64,000 nucleotides of DNA from JBBRSD01 sp038245725 (GTDB lineage Bacteria > Actinomycetota > Coriobacteriia > Anaerosomatales > JAAXUF01): positions 1 through 64,000 of the forward strand of contig JBBRSD010000008.1 of NCBI GenBank assembly GCA_038245725.1. Direction: 5' to 3'. Positions 24,779 through 34,761 of this stretch are shown piece by piece. The translations under genes were made by a program, and so were the position numbers. Numbering within the stretch: position 1 is the stretch's first letter; each line of letters starts with the position of its first letter. The notes beneath the pieces were generated by a model. That model saw nothing but the letters and a program-made list of their open reading frames with translations, had not been told where the DNA came from and did not search any database.

Positions 24779-26743
24779 GTGGTAGAGCTTCACCGCATCT
24801 ACGCCGTTCTGTACGCGGCCTGCGCCATTCTGTCCCTGGTGGTGACGGCGGTCGCTTGGCGGCACCGCACTGATCGCGGCGCGCGGTCGCTCTCGGCAAT
24901 GATGCTTGGCGTGGCCATCTGGTCTGGCGCAGCAGTCGTAATGTGGAACGCAGAGTCTCGTGGCGAGCAGATCTTTTGGTCTAGAGCCGAGTCTCTCGGT
25001 AGCTGGTTGGTCCCTGTCGCATTCTTGACTCTCGCGTTCGAAATCGCAGGGCGGCGGCAGTGGCTGACTCCCCGCCGCATTGCGCCCATCGCGCTCGCGG
25101 CTTTCGCGCTCAACAACATCGAGTGGTGGAATCCTGGCAGCCTGTTCGACGCGGCGATCGTGCCGCAGGCGCTCGGCCCACACACACGTTTCGTTATTGT
25201 GCAGGGCCCCCTGTACTGGGTGTTCATCGCGTTTGCATACTCCCTGATCGTGATTGGCCTCGTCCTCATCGGCCGAGTGTATCTCCGTTCTTCCGGCGCT
25301 GAGCGGACTCAGGCCGCCATCGTGCTTGTCGGTGGGATCATCCCGTTCGTCGCCAGCGTTGGCACTCAGTCCGCGCTCGCTTCACTGACCGGACTCGACA
25401 TCGCACCACTTGCGTTCTTTGGTACCGGCTCGCTTTGGCTGTATGCCATCCTTCGTGGGAGCCTGCTCGACATCCTCCCCAAGGCCCGCGCCTTGCTCGT
25501 CGAACAGATGCCGGACGGAGTCATTGTCGTCGACGGGGATTACCGGGTTGTGGACGCCAACCCGGCTGCGCTCACCATGCTTAACAAGCCCGCCCTCGGA
25601 GCGCTCTACCACCCGGTCGAGACTGTCCTCGAAGGCCTGGAGGGAGCTGCTGCAGTTCTCGACGGCAGCGGCTCAGATCATGCAGTGCTGTCGCTCGAAA
25701 CCCATGGCGACCGGCGCTACGTCGACCTCGGTGTCACGCTCCTGCCCTCGGGCCGCACCGGGCGGTCTGCGCGCCTCATCACTCTTCGCGATGTGACTGA
25801 CGAGCTGCGGAGCATTGAGCAGCTGCGCCTCGCCGCCAGGATCTACGAAACGACAAGTGAAGGCATCATGGTTACGGCCGCGAACGGCGAGATCACGGAC
25901 GTGAACGATTCGTTCGGTTCCATCACGGGCTACGCGCGAACGGACACTCTCGGCAAGAACCCGCGCTTCATGAAGTCCGACAGACATCCACCGGAGTTCT
26001 TCCAGAGCATGTGGGAGACTCTCGCGGCTACCGGCGCGTGGCAGGGAGAGGTATGGAACCGCCGAGCCGACGGCAGCTTGCTTCCGACATGGCTGTCCAT
26101 TTCCTCTGTCAAAGACGATTGCGGAATCACCACGGATTACGTCGGCGTCCTCTCAGACATCACCGCGATTAAGCGCGGCGAGGAGAATCTGCAATGGCTC
26201 GCGACGCACGATCCACTCACCAAGCTCGCGAACCGCGCGCTCGTGGACGACCTGCTCACGGCGGCATTGGCATACGCGCGGCGTCGCGATGCGCATGTCG
26301 CGGTCTTGTACTTCGATCTCGACCACTTCAAAGAAGTCAACGACACAATGGGGCACACATGCGGGGACGATCTGCTCGTCGAGGTGGCCCGACGGTGCCT
26401 GTCCGTGGTGCGCGAAGAGGACAATGTCGCTCGTGTCGGAGGAGATGAGTTCAAGATAGTCGTATCCGACGCCTCAAGCAGGGAGGCTCTCCGGGCTTTG
26501 GCACAACGCCTGCTCACGGCGATCGAGGCGCCAGTTCACCTGGGGGACAACGGGGACGCACGCGTCACAGCAAGTATCGGTATCGCGGTCTTCCCCGCCG
26601 ATGGCCGCGATGCCCCCAGTCTTGTTCAGCACGCGGACCAAGCGATGTACCGGGCAAAGAGCCTCGGTCGCAATCGGTTCGAGTTTTTCAGTTCAAAGGA
26701 TGGAGGTGACTCTCCCGCTGGGGCCGAAGTGGGAGTCGTCTGA
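24779..26743 (+). CDS. Membrane PAS-PAS-GGDEF diguanylate cyclase with 7TM N-terminus
   Basis: A 654-residue protein. The N-terminal 220 residues hold seven helices with a conserved outer loop, LGPHTRFVIVQGPLYWVFIA, the pattern of the histidine-kinase N-terminal 7TM region. A degenerate PAS follows (LLVEQMPDGVIVVDGDYRVV), then a second PAS with PAC (IYETTSEGIMVTAANGEITD, KNPRFMKSDRHPPEFFQSMW) and a GGDEF domain with VARVGGDEFKIVV and an RxxD site (REED) five residues before it. It should make cyclic di-GMP. Starts at GTG 24779 after GGGGGAAACC. It is divergent from the GT2 gene across a 258-base gap with no other gene. Confidence 0.92.
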   Translation: MVELHRIYAVLYAACAILSLVVTAVAWRHRTDRGARSLSAMMLGVAIWSGAAVVMWNAESRGEQIFWSRAESLGSWLVPVAFLTLAFEIAGRRQWLTPRRIAPIALAAFALNNIEWWNPGSLFDAAIVPQALGPHTRFVIVQGPLYWVFIAFAYSLIVIGLVLIGRVYLRSSGAERTQAAIVLVGGIIPFVASVGTQSALASLTGLDIAPLAFFGTGSLWLYAILRGSLLDILPKARALLVEQMPDGVIVVDGDYRVVDANPAALTMLNKPALGALYHPVETVLEGLEGAAAVLDGSGSDHAVLSLETHGDRRYVDLGVTLLPSGRTGRSARLITLRDVTDELRSIEQLRLAARIYETTSEGIMVTAANGEITDVNDSFGSITGYARTDTLGKNPRFMKSDRHPPEFFQSMWETLAATGAWQGEVWNRRADGSLLPTWLSISSVKDDCGITTDYVGVLSDITAIKRGEENLQWLATHDPLTKLANRALVDDLLTAALAYARRRDAHVAVLYFDLDHFKEVNDTMGHTCGDDLLVEVARRCLSVVREEDNVARVGGDEFKIVVSDASSREALRALAQRLLTAIEAPVHLGDNGDARVTASIGIAVFPADGRDAPSLVQHADQAMYRAKSLGRNRFEFFSSKDGGDSPAGAEVGVV

Positions 26744-26812
26744 CCTGAGAGCGACGCATCGTCGTAGAGCTTGTCGGCGGCCCGGAGCACTTAGACAACC
26801 CAGCGCGTAAAT

Positions 26813-26829
26813 CAGCACGGCAGGTGCTG
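26813..26829. terminator. Small hairpin between convergent cyclic-di-GMP genes
   Basis: CAGCAC (26813-26818) pairs with GTGCTG (26824-26829) around five bases, in the 89-base gap between two convergent genes. There is no U-run, so this is only a weak bidirectional terminator candidate. Confidence 0.3.
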
Positions 26830-26832
26830 GGG

Positions 26833-29121
26833 TCACACGGTCCCGGCGAGGCGCGGCACGGCCACAGGTCCTTGTTCGAGCAGGGTCAACAGCTCCGCAA
26901 TCGGTAAGGGTTTCGAGAAGTAGTAGCCCTGCGCGGAGTCACAGCCTGCTTCGAGGAGGAACCGCACCTGCTCCTCTGTGTCCGGACCTTCGGCAAGAGC
27001 CTCTGCTCCGATGCCCTTGGCCAGAGCCACTGTTGCGTTGACAATCGCACGAGCGCTCGAGTGCATTGGCACTTGGCTGACGAAACTACGGTCGATCTTG
27101 ATCTTGGTCGGATGAAACTCCTGGATGTAGCTCATTGAGGCGTACCCCGTGCCGAAATCGTCGATTGAGACCAGCACGCCGGCGGCCAGCAGCTCTCTGA
27201 TCTTGTTCGCAGCAACCTCGGTCCGAACCATGATGGCCGACTCGGTGACCTCGACTTCCAAGGACCCGGGCTGAATCCCCTCGAGCGCTGCGGCTGCCAA
27301 CACGTCTCGGGCGACGTCCTGTTCCATAAATTGCCGCGCCGAGAAGTTAATCGCCATCGTTAGCGCATGACCCGAGTCGCGGAGCACTCGCATGTCCGCG
27401 CATGCCCGGCGAAGCACCCATCCGCCGAGTTCCAAGATGAGTCCGGTGGCTTCGGCCACCGGGATGAACTCATCCGGCATGACCACCGAGCCGTCCGGCT
27501 CACGCCAGCGCACGAGGGCCTCGATTCCGGTTACCTTGCCTGTTCTGAGGTTTACTTGGGGTTGATATACCAGAAACAATCGATCCTCTGAGATGGTGCG
27601 TCTGAGAGCCGTCTCGACCTGTATGCGACGCTCGATGTCGTCCTGCATCGCCTCGTCGAAGAGTTCGACACGATTCTTGCCGAGCTCCTTGGCACGATAC
27701 ATCGCTACGTCGGCATGAGTCGCGATGGAGGCCGCATCGGCGCCGTCCTTCGGGAAGATTGCGATTCCGATGCTCGCAGTCACCAACGCATCGGACTCGT
27801 CCAGGTGGACGGTCTTCTCAACGGCTTGTAGTAGCCGTTCCGCCAAGAGCTTCAAGTCGTAGACCGAAGCATAGTTAGAGGCGATGACCGTGAACTCGTC
27901 ACCACCCATGCGTCCCAACATGTCGCTTTCGCGCACAACCGCCATACACCGATGAGCAATCTCCACGAGCAATCGGTCACCCATCGCGTGGCCCAGCGTG
28001 TCATTCACGTCCTTGAAATGGTCAAGGTCGAAGTAAAGGACCGCCAAGTTCGATTCGTAGCGTCGACTGCGCGCCACTTCGGCGGACAGCCGGCTCCAAA
28101 GCAAAGCGCGGTTCGGCAGGGCGGTCAGCGGGTCATGCGTCGCGAGCCATTCCAGATCCTCTTGCCCCTTCTTGATGACGCTGATATCCGAGAATACCCC
28201 CACGTAGTGCGTCGTCGTGCCCTCGTCGTCCGTAACGGTGGAGATGGACAGCCACTTGGGCAGCATCGAACCGTCCGAGCGCCTGTCCCAGATCTCGCCC
28301 TGCCACTGACCTGTATCAAGCAGCGTGGCCCACAGCTCGTCATAGAACTCGCGGGGGTGTCTGCCGGACTTCATGATCCGCGGATTCTGGCCGATGACGT
28401 CGGCTCGCTCGAGAGCGTGCATGCGCAGGAACGCGTCGTTGACGTCGACGATCGAGCCATCAGGCGTGGTCACCACAACACCCTCGCTCGTGGTCTCGTA
28501 GACCTTGCCGGCGAGGCTTAATTCCTCGTTGGCCTTGCGCACAAGCTCAGTCGCCCTGTTGCGGTGCGTGGCGCCGACAAGCACCAGCGCGATCACGCAC
28601 ACGGCGTCGACTGCGAGGAACACTGCGTGAAGCCAGGGATTGTCCCATGCGATCGGTTGGATGATACCGATCGTTTGGAACACCGTGATCGCAAATCCGG
28701 CGAGCACCGCGATCCCGGCGGCGATCGCGGCATCGCGATAGCGGAGCATGACTCCCGCCATTGCGACCGGGATCATCATCCCCGCGATCGCGGGCGACCC
28801 GATGCCGCCCGAGTTGACGAAGAACCAAGAAGCCATCGCGATCGTGCCGAAAACCATAAGTCGAGCGCCGCCCATCGGACGCCCGAACCGGACCACCAAC
28901 AACGCCGCCACACTCACCGCACCCAGACCGACCACGAAGCCCACCATCGGCAGGACAGCACCGGCCGAGGTCACAACCAGAATCGGAACGGTCAGTACGG
29001 CGGCGGTCATCAAGGAGATCGCGATCCAGTACACGAGACTCGCGGTCTCGTTCAGATGCGCGTCGCGGAAGACTGGCGGTTTCAGGAGCCCGGCGGCTGG
29101 TTGGAATGTAGGCTTGGGCAT
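26833..29121 (-). CDS. Membrane PAS-GGDEF-EAL protein (cyclic-di-GMP turnover)
   Basis: A 762-residue protein. Six to seven helices (about 25-205) form a MASE-type sensor, followed by a PAS/PAC (VYETTSEGVVVTTPDGSIVD, KSGRHPREFYDELWATLLDT), a GGDEF domain (GRMGGDEFTVIAS with RESD inhibition site) and an EAL domain. The EAL shows GIEALVRWREPDGSV, VEVTESAIM, IDDFGTGYASMSYIQEF and KIDRSFV, so both catalytic sets look intact. The PAS is very like that of the gene at 24779, pointing to duplication. The ATG at 29121 follows GGAGGAGCA, much stronger than anything upstream in the frame, which is open to 29337. Confidence 0.92.
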   Translation of the reverse strand: MPKPTFQPAAGLLKPPVFRDAHLNETASLVYWIAISLMTAAVLTVPILVVTSAGAVLPMVGFVVGLGAVSVAALLVVRFGRPMGGARLMVFGTIAMASWFFVNSGGIGSPAIAGMMIPVAMAGVMLRYRDAAIAAGIAVLAGFAITVFQTIGIIQPIAWDNPWLHAVFLAVDAVCVIALVLVGATHRNRATELVRKANEELSLAGKVYETTSEGVVVTTPDGSIVDVNDAFLRMHALERADVIGQNPRIMKSGRHPREFYDELWATLLDTGQWQGEIWDRRSDGSMLPKWLSISTVTDDEGTTTHYVGVFSDISVIKKGQEDLEWLATHDPLTALPNRALLWSRLSAEVARSRRYESNLAVLYFDLDHFKDVNDTLGHAMGDRLLVEIAHRCMAVVRESDMLGRMGGDEFTVIASNYASVYDLKLLAERLLQAVEKTVHLDESDALVTASIGIAIFPKDGADAASIATHADVAMYRAKELGKNRVELFDEAMQDDIERRIQVETALRRTISEDRLFLVYQPQVNLRTGKVTGIEALVRWREPDGSVVMPDEFIPVAEATGLILELGGWVLRRACADMRVLRDSGHALTMAINFSARQFMEQDVARDVLAAAALEGIQPGSLEVEVTESAIMVRTEVAANKIRELLAAGVLVSIDDFGTGYASMSYIQEFHPTKIKIDRSFVSQVPMHSSARAIVNATVALAKGIGAEALAEGPDTEEQVRFLLEAGCDSAQGYYFSKPLPIAELLTLLEQGPVAVPRLAGTV

Positions 29122-29514
29122 TGCTCCTCCATCCGCGGCAGACACAACGGTAAATAGCGGTACCGCGGTCTGCCGGCCCGGCACTCTCGCTTCATACCCA
29201 CCGCGCGGAACTTGATGCGGTGCGAGTCTCTGATCGAGCGCTTCCCGCGCTCTCCCGCAGTGCTCGAAGTGGTCATTGGCAGCCTCTGTTGCGCTCCGAG
29301 TTGCGGTCTTGTCTTCACCGAGGCTGCCGAGGGCCATGAAGCCCTGATTCCGCTTCTGTAAACAGATGTCCTACGGGACGGCTTTGACACGTTTGCCCGG
29401 TCGTCGTTTGGCCCCGCACTCAAGCGCGCCGGCTCCCCGCCCCGATTCGAACGTCGCATCAGGCGTATAGTTCTGATTCCCGTCTGAACCTAGGCATAAG
29501 ACAGAGGATTCGCG

Positions 29515-32472
29515 ATGGCAACCAAGAAGCCCGCTCGTCGAGTGTCTACCGCGTCCGCGGCGGCCCCGCAAGCGCCCTTTCCCGTCGTCGGTATCGGCGC
29601 TTCAGCAGGCGGGCTCGCCGCAATCGAAGAGTTCCTCGCGGCCATGCCGGCCGGGGAATCGCTGCGGATGGCGTTCGTACTCGTGCAGCATCTCGATCCC
29701 GACCACAAGAGCCTGCTTCTCGACCTGGTCAAACGCTACACCGACATGGACGTGGAGTGGGCCGCAGACGGCGTGCAGGTGCGACCCGGCAAGGCGTACG
29801 TCGCGCCACCGAACCAGGACGTGGCCCTGGTAGATGGCCGGCTGGTACTCACTGAGCCCGAGTCCCCGCGCGGCCTGCGTCTCCCCATCGACCACTTCTT
29901 TCGTTCGCTCGCCGCCGACCAACACGAACGCGCGGTATGCATCGTGCTTTCTGGCACCGGCAGCGATGGGACTCTGGGGCTGCGCGCCATCAAGGGCGAA
30001 GGCGGAATGGCTATCGCCCAGAGCCCCGAGTCGGCGACGTACGACGGCATGCCCGGCAGCGCCATCGCCACCGGGCTCGTCGATTACATCGTGACGCCCG
30101 CCAACATGCCGGAGAAACTCCTTGGCTATGTGGGCCGCGCGTTCGGGCGGCCGCCCAATACCGATGGTGTTAAGACACCGGAGGTCGGCGACACGTTGCT
30201 CGAGGTGCTGCACCTTCTGCGCGACCGCACGGGCCATGACTTCACGCACTACAAGACCAATACTTTGCAGCGACGAGTCGAGCGCCGCATGGCCGTGACG
30301 ACCGTCGACACGATGGACGACTACCTCGAACTGCTCAAGCGCGACTCCCTTGAGGTGGAGACGCTCTTCCGCGAATTGCTCATCGGCGTAACGAACTTCT
30401 TCCGAGACGCGCCTGCGTTCGAGGCGCTGGCGACCGAGGTGTTGCCCTCGCTGGTCGCGGCTCACGACTCTGCTAATCCGGTGCGAGTCTGGGTGCCCGG
30501 ATGTTCGACGGGCGAAGAGGCCTACACGATCGCAATTCTGCTGCTGGAGCAGGCCGGCATCGCCAAGCGTAACGTGCCGCTACAGGTGTTCGCGACCGAC
30601 ATCGATGCAGACGCCATCGAACGCGCCCGGGCCGGCGTGTACCCGCAAAGCATCAGTGCGGACGTTTCGGCGGAGCGTCTCGACCGCTTCTTCGTCAAGG
30701 ACGGCGAAAAGTACCGCGTCGCCAAGGCCGTGCGCGACTGCCTGGTGTTCGCCAAGCAAGACGTGACCAAGGACCCGCCATTCTCGCGAGTCGATCTCAT
30801 CAGCTGTCGAAACTTGCTCATCTACATGGACGCTCCCCTGCAGCAGAAACTCATGCCGCTGTTCCACTACGCGCTGAATCCGGAGGGTTACCTCCTCCTA
30901 GGCAGCTCCGAGACGGTCGGCGCCGCTACCGATCTGTTCGCTCCAATCGACAAGAAGTGGAAGCTGTTCAAGCGACGGGGGACGATCACCCCTCGGCAGA
31001 TGTTGACCACGAGCATGCCGCAGCGCGAAGGCACGGGCGAGGGACGCCGGCCAGCATTGAAGGCCGTGCCTCTCCGAGTTCGCGTGCGCGATCTGGCCGA
31101 AAGGACCCTGCTCGAGAAGCACGTTCCCGCCAGCGTGGTCATCAACGCCGACGGCAACGTGCTCTACATACACGGCCGCACCGGCCGATACCTCGAACCG
31201 GCTCCCGGCGAGCCGACCGTCAGCGTGTTCAAGATGGCCCGAGACGGGCTGCGCTTCGAACTCGCAGCCGGGGTCCGCAAGGTCCTCGCCGAGAAGAAGC
31301 CCGTGCGCTACGACCGACTGCGAGTCGACACCAGCGGCGACGCGCTGGTCAACCTGATCATCGAGCCGATGACGGGGGCCGACGCCGTCAAGGGCGTACT
31401 CCTGGTCTTGTTCGAGGACGTTCCGGCCTCCGACGACAACGCCCATGCGATTACCCCGGAATCCGGCCCCGACCGCGAGCAGCGCATAGCCGACCTCGAC
31501 CGCGAGTTGTCGGCCAAGGAGGAGTACCTCCGCACCACCGTCGAGGAACTCGAGACCTCTAACGAGGAGCTCAAGTCGACCAACGAGGAGATGCAGTCTT
31601 CCAACGAGGAGCTGCAGTCCACCAATGAAGAGCTTGAGACTTCCCGAGAGGAACTGCAGTCGGTCAATGAGGAACTCGTGACCGTCAATAGCGAGCTGCA
31701 GCAGAAGATAGAGGAGCTCTCGCGGGCCAACAGCGACATGAACAACATGATCGCCGGCACCGGCATCGGCACGCTCTTCATCGATCAGCACCTGCTCATA
31801 CAGCGTTTCACGCCGACAGTCACGGCGATCATGAACCTTATCGCGACCGACATCGGACGCCCCATCAGCGACATCATGCCGCGTCTGAAGAGCGACATCG
31901 ACCTTGCCGGTATCGTGACCAAGGTGCTCGATACTCTGACCCCCGCCGAGGTTCAGATCGAAGACAGCGCGGGGCGGATCTACCAGATGCGCGTGCAGCC
32001 CTACCGTACGCTGGCCAACGTGATCGACGGCGCCGTACTCACCTTCGTTGACGTCACGGCGCAAACACACTTGCAGGCCCAACTCGACGACGCGGCAAGG
32101 TCCGTCGCCGAGACCGGCGAGTTCGCGCAGAGCGTCCTTGACACGGTTCGCGAGCCGCAGCTCGTTCTCGATGGTGAGCTCACTGTCGTGACCGTGAACA
32201 AGGCGTTCCTCGCCTCGTTCAAACAGGCGCCGGATATCGTCGGCCACTCGTTGCGCGAGATCGACGACGCGGCATGGGACGACCCCGAGCTGCTCAAACT
32301 GCTGCTGAAGGTGCTGCCCAAGAAGAAGAAGCTGGATGACTACGAACTCGTCCTCACAGCGGGGACGCTCGGGCGCTGCACTGCCACCCTCAACGCCTTG
32401 GAGCTTATCCAGAAGCCCGAGAAGCGCCGCCTCATGCTGCTCACGATCACGAATCTGGACTGCGACAACTGA
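29515..32472 (+). CDS. CheB-CheR-PAS fusion protein
   Basis: A 985-residue fusion. CheB-type methylesterase (about 20-210): VVGIGASAGGLAAIEEF, VQHLDPDHKSLL and LSGTGSDGTLG carry the Ser, His and Asp of the active site; there is no receiver domain. CheR methyltransferase (about 225-495): FTHYKTNTLQRRVERRMAV and SAM-binding VWVPGCSTGEEAYTIA. Then a PAS-like domain, a long coiled coil of NEEL repeats (about 660-745, e.g. TSNEELKSTNEEMQSSNEEL) and two PAS domains. Such fusions occur in sensory pathways outside classical chemotaxis. The TGATG overlap with the next gene couples it to a SpoIIE-type phosphatase. Confidence 0.92.
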   Translation: MATKKPARRVSTASAAAPQAPFPVVGIGASAGGLAAIEEFLAAMPAGESLRMAFVLVQHLDPDHKSLLLDLVKRYTDMDVEWAADGVQVRPGKAYVAPPNQDVALVDGRLVLTEPESPRGLRLPIDHFFRSLAADQHERAVCIVLSGTGSDGTLGLRAIKGEGGMAIAQSPESATYDGMPGSAIATGLVDYIVTPANMPEKLLGYVGRAFGRPPNTDGVKTPEVGDTLLEVLHLLRDRTGHDFTHYKTNTLQRRVERRMAVTTVDTMDDYLELLKRDSLEVETLFRELLIGVTNFFRDAPAFEALATEVLPSLVAAHDSANPVRVWVPGCSTGEEAYTIAILLLEQAGIAKRNVPLQVFATDIDADAIERARAGVYPQSISADVSAERLDRFFVKDGEKYRVAKAVRDCLVFAKQDVTKDPPFSRVDLISCRNLLIYMDAPLQQKLMPLFHYALNPEGYLLLGSSETVGAATDLFAPIDKKWKLFKRRGTITPRQMLTTSMPQREGTGEGRRPALKAVPLRVRVRDLAERTLLEKHVPASVVINADGNVLYIHGRTGRYLEPAPGEPTVSVFKMARDGLRFELAAGVRKVLAEKKPVRYDRLRVDTSGDALVNLIIEPMTGADAVKGVLLVLFEDVPASDDNAHAITPESGPDREQRIADLDRELSAKEEYLRTTVEELETSNEELKSTNEEMQSSNEELQSTNEELETSREELQSVNEELVTVNSELQQKIEELSRANSDMNNMIAGTGIGTLFIDQHLLIQRFTPTVTAIMNLIATDIGRPISDIMPRLKSDIDLAGIVTKVLDTLTPAEVQIEDSAGRIYQMRVQPYRTLANVIDGAVLTFVDVTAQTHLQAQLDDAARSVAETGEFAQSVLDTVREPQLVLDGELTVVTVNKAFLASFKQAPDIVGHSLREIDDAAWDDPELLKLLLKVLPKKKKLDDYELVLTAGTLGRCTATLNALELIQKPEKRRLMLLTITNLDCDN

Positions 32473-34331
32473 TGCCCGGGAGCCGACCACCGCGCAAGAA
32501 CCATACGCCGAGCGCGGATGAACTGCGCCAGCAGGCCGAGAAGCGTCTTGACGAGCTGACTGCTGCCGCAACAGAGGCTCCCATGCCCGACGCGGTCGCG
32601 ACGGTCGTGCACGAACTGCGGGTGCACCAGGTCGAGCTCGAGATGCAGAACGATGAGCTGCGCCGAGCACACCTCGAGCTCGATGCGCAGCGAGAGAAGT
32701 ACTTCGAACTCTTCGACTTGGCGCCCGTCGGATACGTGACCGTTAGCGACAGGAGCGTCGTCGCAGACGCAAACCTCACCGCCGCCGAGATGCTTGGAGT
32801 GGAGCGGCAGCTGCTCGTCGGCCAGCCGTTCAGCGCCTTTGTCTTGGCAGCCGACCGCGACGTCTACTACCGGCGCAAGAAGGCGCTCGAGGAAACCGGC
32901 GAGCCGCAGACGTGCGAGTTGCGTCTGTATCGCTTCGCCGGCGAGGACGAAGCGAGGGCACCCCGGCGTCACTTCTGGGCGCGTCTCGAGTGGCGGCGGC
33001 AACGTGCGCTCGAGGGCGAGACCGACCTCACCTGGATGACCTTCACCGACATCGACGAGCTGAAAGAGGCGGAGAGTGATCTGCGCGAGCGCGAGCGCAG
33101 CCTACTGGAAGGCTCTCGCCGGGGCGAACACCTCAGCACAGCGCTCAACGAGGTGAGCTCCATGATCAACGCCTCATTCGAACTCGACAGCGCCCTCAAC
33201 GACGTGCTCCAGATGGCCTGCTCGGCGTTGGGCTGTGACGTCGCACTGCTCGGCCGCGCGGTTCTCGGCGGTTGGCTCGTAGAACACTCCTTCGTGTCCG
33301 GCAATACAATCGACAGCGGCGAGATCGAAAGGCGCTTCCTGTCTGCGCTGTCCTCGAACGAAGAGCGCGCTTTCGCGAACTCCGGCACCGATGAGGCGGG
33401 CTGGCTGAGCAGCGAGCTGGGGCTCGCCGACGCAATCGTCTCGCCCGTCCCTGGGCTTCGCGGAGCGACCGGGGCGCTCGTGTTCGGGCGGGCAGCGGGC
33501 GGGCAGACGTTCGACGCCCAGTCGCTGGAATTCCTCCGAGGGCTTGCGCAATCGCTCGCGTTCTCACTCGCCAACGTGGCGCAGTTCGAGGCGGAGCACC
33601 ACATCGCTGAGACTCTCCAGGAGGCGCTGCTCTTGATGCCTGCTTCGGTTCCCGGTGTCGTCTTCTCGCACCTCTATCGCTCGGCGACTTCCACGACGCG
33701 CGTCGGCGGCGACTTCTACGACGTGTTTCCGATGGCCGAGGGCAAGGTGGGTGTTCTCGTCGGCGACGTGTCCGGGAAGGGTCTCGGGGCCGCCGTGCTC
33801 ACCTCAATCATCAAGGACACGATCAAGGCCTACGCCCACGACACGTCCTCGCCCTCAGTTACCATCGCCCGCGCGAACGTCGCCCTCGGCGAAGCTGCAC
33901 GGCTCCCCGATTTCGCGAGCGTCTTCTACGCGGTCGTCGACAGGGAGCGGAACTCGCTTGTGTATTGCAACGCCGGACATCCGCCCGCGGCGGTGCTCTC
34001 AGCCGACGGGTCGGTGCGGCTGCTTGAGGGGACATCTCCCGTGATCGGCGCGTTTCGGGACCTCGCCTACGAGGAGCGAACCGTATCCTTGGAGCCGAGC
34101 GAGACGGTGCTTCTCTACACGGACGGAGTGACCGAGGCGCGCAACAGCGAAGGCGCGTTCTTCACCGAAGAGGGGCTCCTTTCTGCGCTGGAATCGATCG
34201 ACACCCCAGACGTGGCCACGCTTCCTCGGGCAATCCTCGATGCGGTGATGACATTCACCGGCGGGCGGTTGACCGACGACATCGCCCTGCTGGCATTTCG
34301 CCACCTTGGGCCGCGCGCGGCCACCCGATAG
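32472..34331 (+). CDS. PAS-GAF-SpoIIE (PP2C-type) phosphatase
   Basis: A 619-residue soluble protein. An N-terminal coiled coil (ELRVHQVELEMQNDELRRAH) leads into a PAS (FDLAPVGYVTVSDRSVVADA), then a short coiled coil and a GAF domain (about 215-365). The SpoIIE/PP2C domain (about 385-612) has RVGGDFYDVFPM, VGDVSGKGLGAAVL, YCNAGHPPAA, LLYTDGVTEARN and LTDDIALLAFR with the metal-binding Asp residues. RsbU-like enzymes dephosphorylate anti-sigma-factor antagonists. Its start overlaps the CheB-CheR stop, so both act in one pathway. No anti-sigma or STAS gene is next to it. Confidence 0.93.
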   Translation: MPGSRPPRKNHTPSADELRQQAEKRLDELTAAATEAPMPDAVATVVHELRVHQVELEMQNDELRRAHLELDAQREKYFELFDLAPVGYVTVSDRSVVADANLTAAEMLGVERQLLVGQPFSAFVLAADRDVYYRRKKALEETGEPQTCELRLYRFAGEDEARAPRRHFWARLEWRRQRALEGETDLTWMTFTDIDELKEAESDLRERERSLLEGSRRGEHLSTALNEVSSMINASFELDSALNDVLQMACSALGCDVALLGRAVLGGWLVEHSFVSGNTIDSGEIERRFLSALSSNEERAFANSGTDEAGWLSSELGLADAIVSPVPGLRGATGALVFGRAAGGQTFDAQSLEFLRGLAQSLAFSLANVAQFEAEHHIAETLQEALLLMPASVPGVVFSHLYRSATSTTRVGGDFYDVFPMAEGKVGVLVGDVSGKGLGAAVLTSIIKDTIKAYAHDTSSPSVTIARANVALGEAARLPDFASVFYAVVDRERNSLVYCNAGHPPAAVLSADGSVRLLEGTSPVIGAFRDLAYEERTVSLEPSETVLLYTDGVTEARNSEGAFFTEEGLLSALESIDTPDVATLPRAILDAVMTFTGGRLTDDIALLAFRHLGPRAATR

Positions 34332-34433
34332 CGACTCGTGCCTTGAGAGCCGCCCGCAGGCCATGTACGTGAAGCTCATCAAGCCAACCAGCTCCGTCAG
34401 GATGAGCGGCGCGCGCCGCGCACCCGCCAGCGC

Positions 34434-34761
34434 ATGGTCAGCGAAGGGCTGTCGCTCGTGGTCCCGGGGAATCAGGTCTACCTTCCGACCCTCGGCGTGA
34501 ACCTCCGAGAGAGGTACCAGACCCGGGTGCACACTACAGACCGGCTGCGCCCCTCAGCGCAGGTGCTGTTCTTGCACGTGCTCGCGAACCGCTCCCCCGC
34601 CTCCGGCACTCCGAGTGGCTTGGCGCGTCTGGTCCTACGAGCCGGGCCTCCTCTCGGCAGGTCCGGCGGTCGACCGGCTCTCGCTCTACCTCTCGCTTCG
34701 AGACGACACTGACGAGAGGGTCCAGTCCGCGCTTGACGAGATGATGCGGGGCGTCACGTGG
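34434..34761 (+). pseudogene. Frameshifted remnant of the partner gene of a nucleotidyltransferase
   Basis: One frame reads MVSEGLSLVVPGNQVYLPTL through QVLFLHVLANRSPASG. After about 34610 coding continues in another frame: LRVAWRVWSYEPGLLSAGPA then DRLSLYLSLRDDTDERVQSA and ends MMRGVTW at 34761. A single indel would join them. The end overlaps the start of the nucleotidyltransferase gene at 34758, the usual layout of a two-gene toxin-antitoxin-like unit. The N-terminus is uncertain and may have a second frameshift near 34400. Confidence 0.45.

Noticed and set aside
30898..32670. Long reverse-strand ORF opposite the CheB-CheR gene
   Set aside because: It mirrors the coding bias of the forward gene; the forward frame has all catalytic motifs, the reverse has none.
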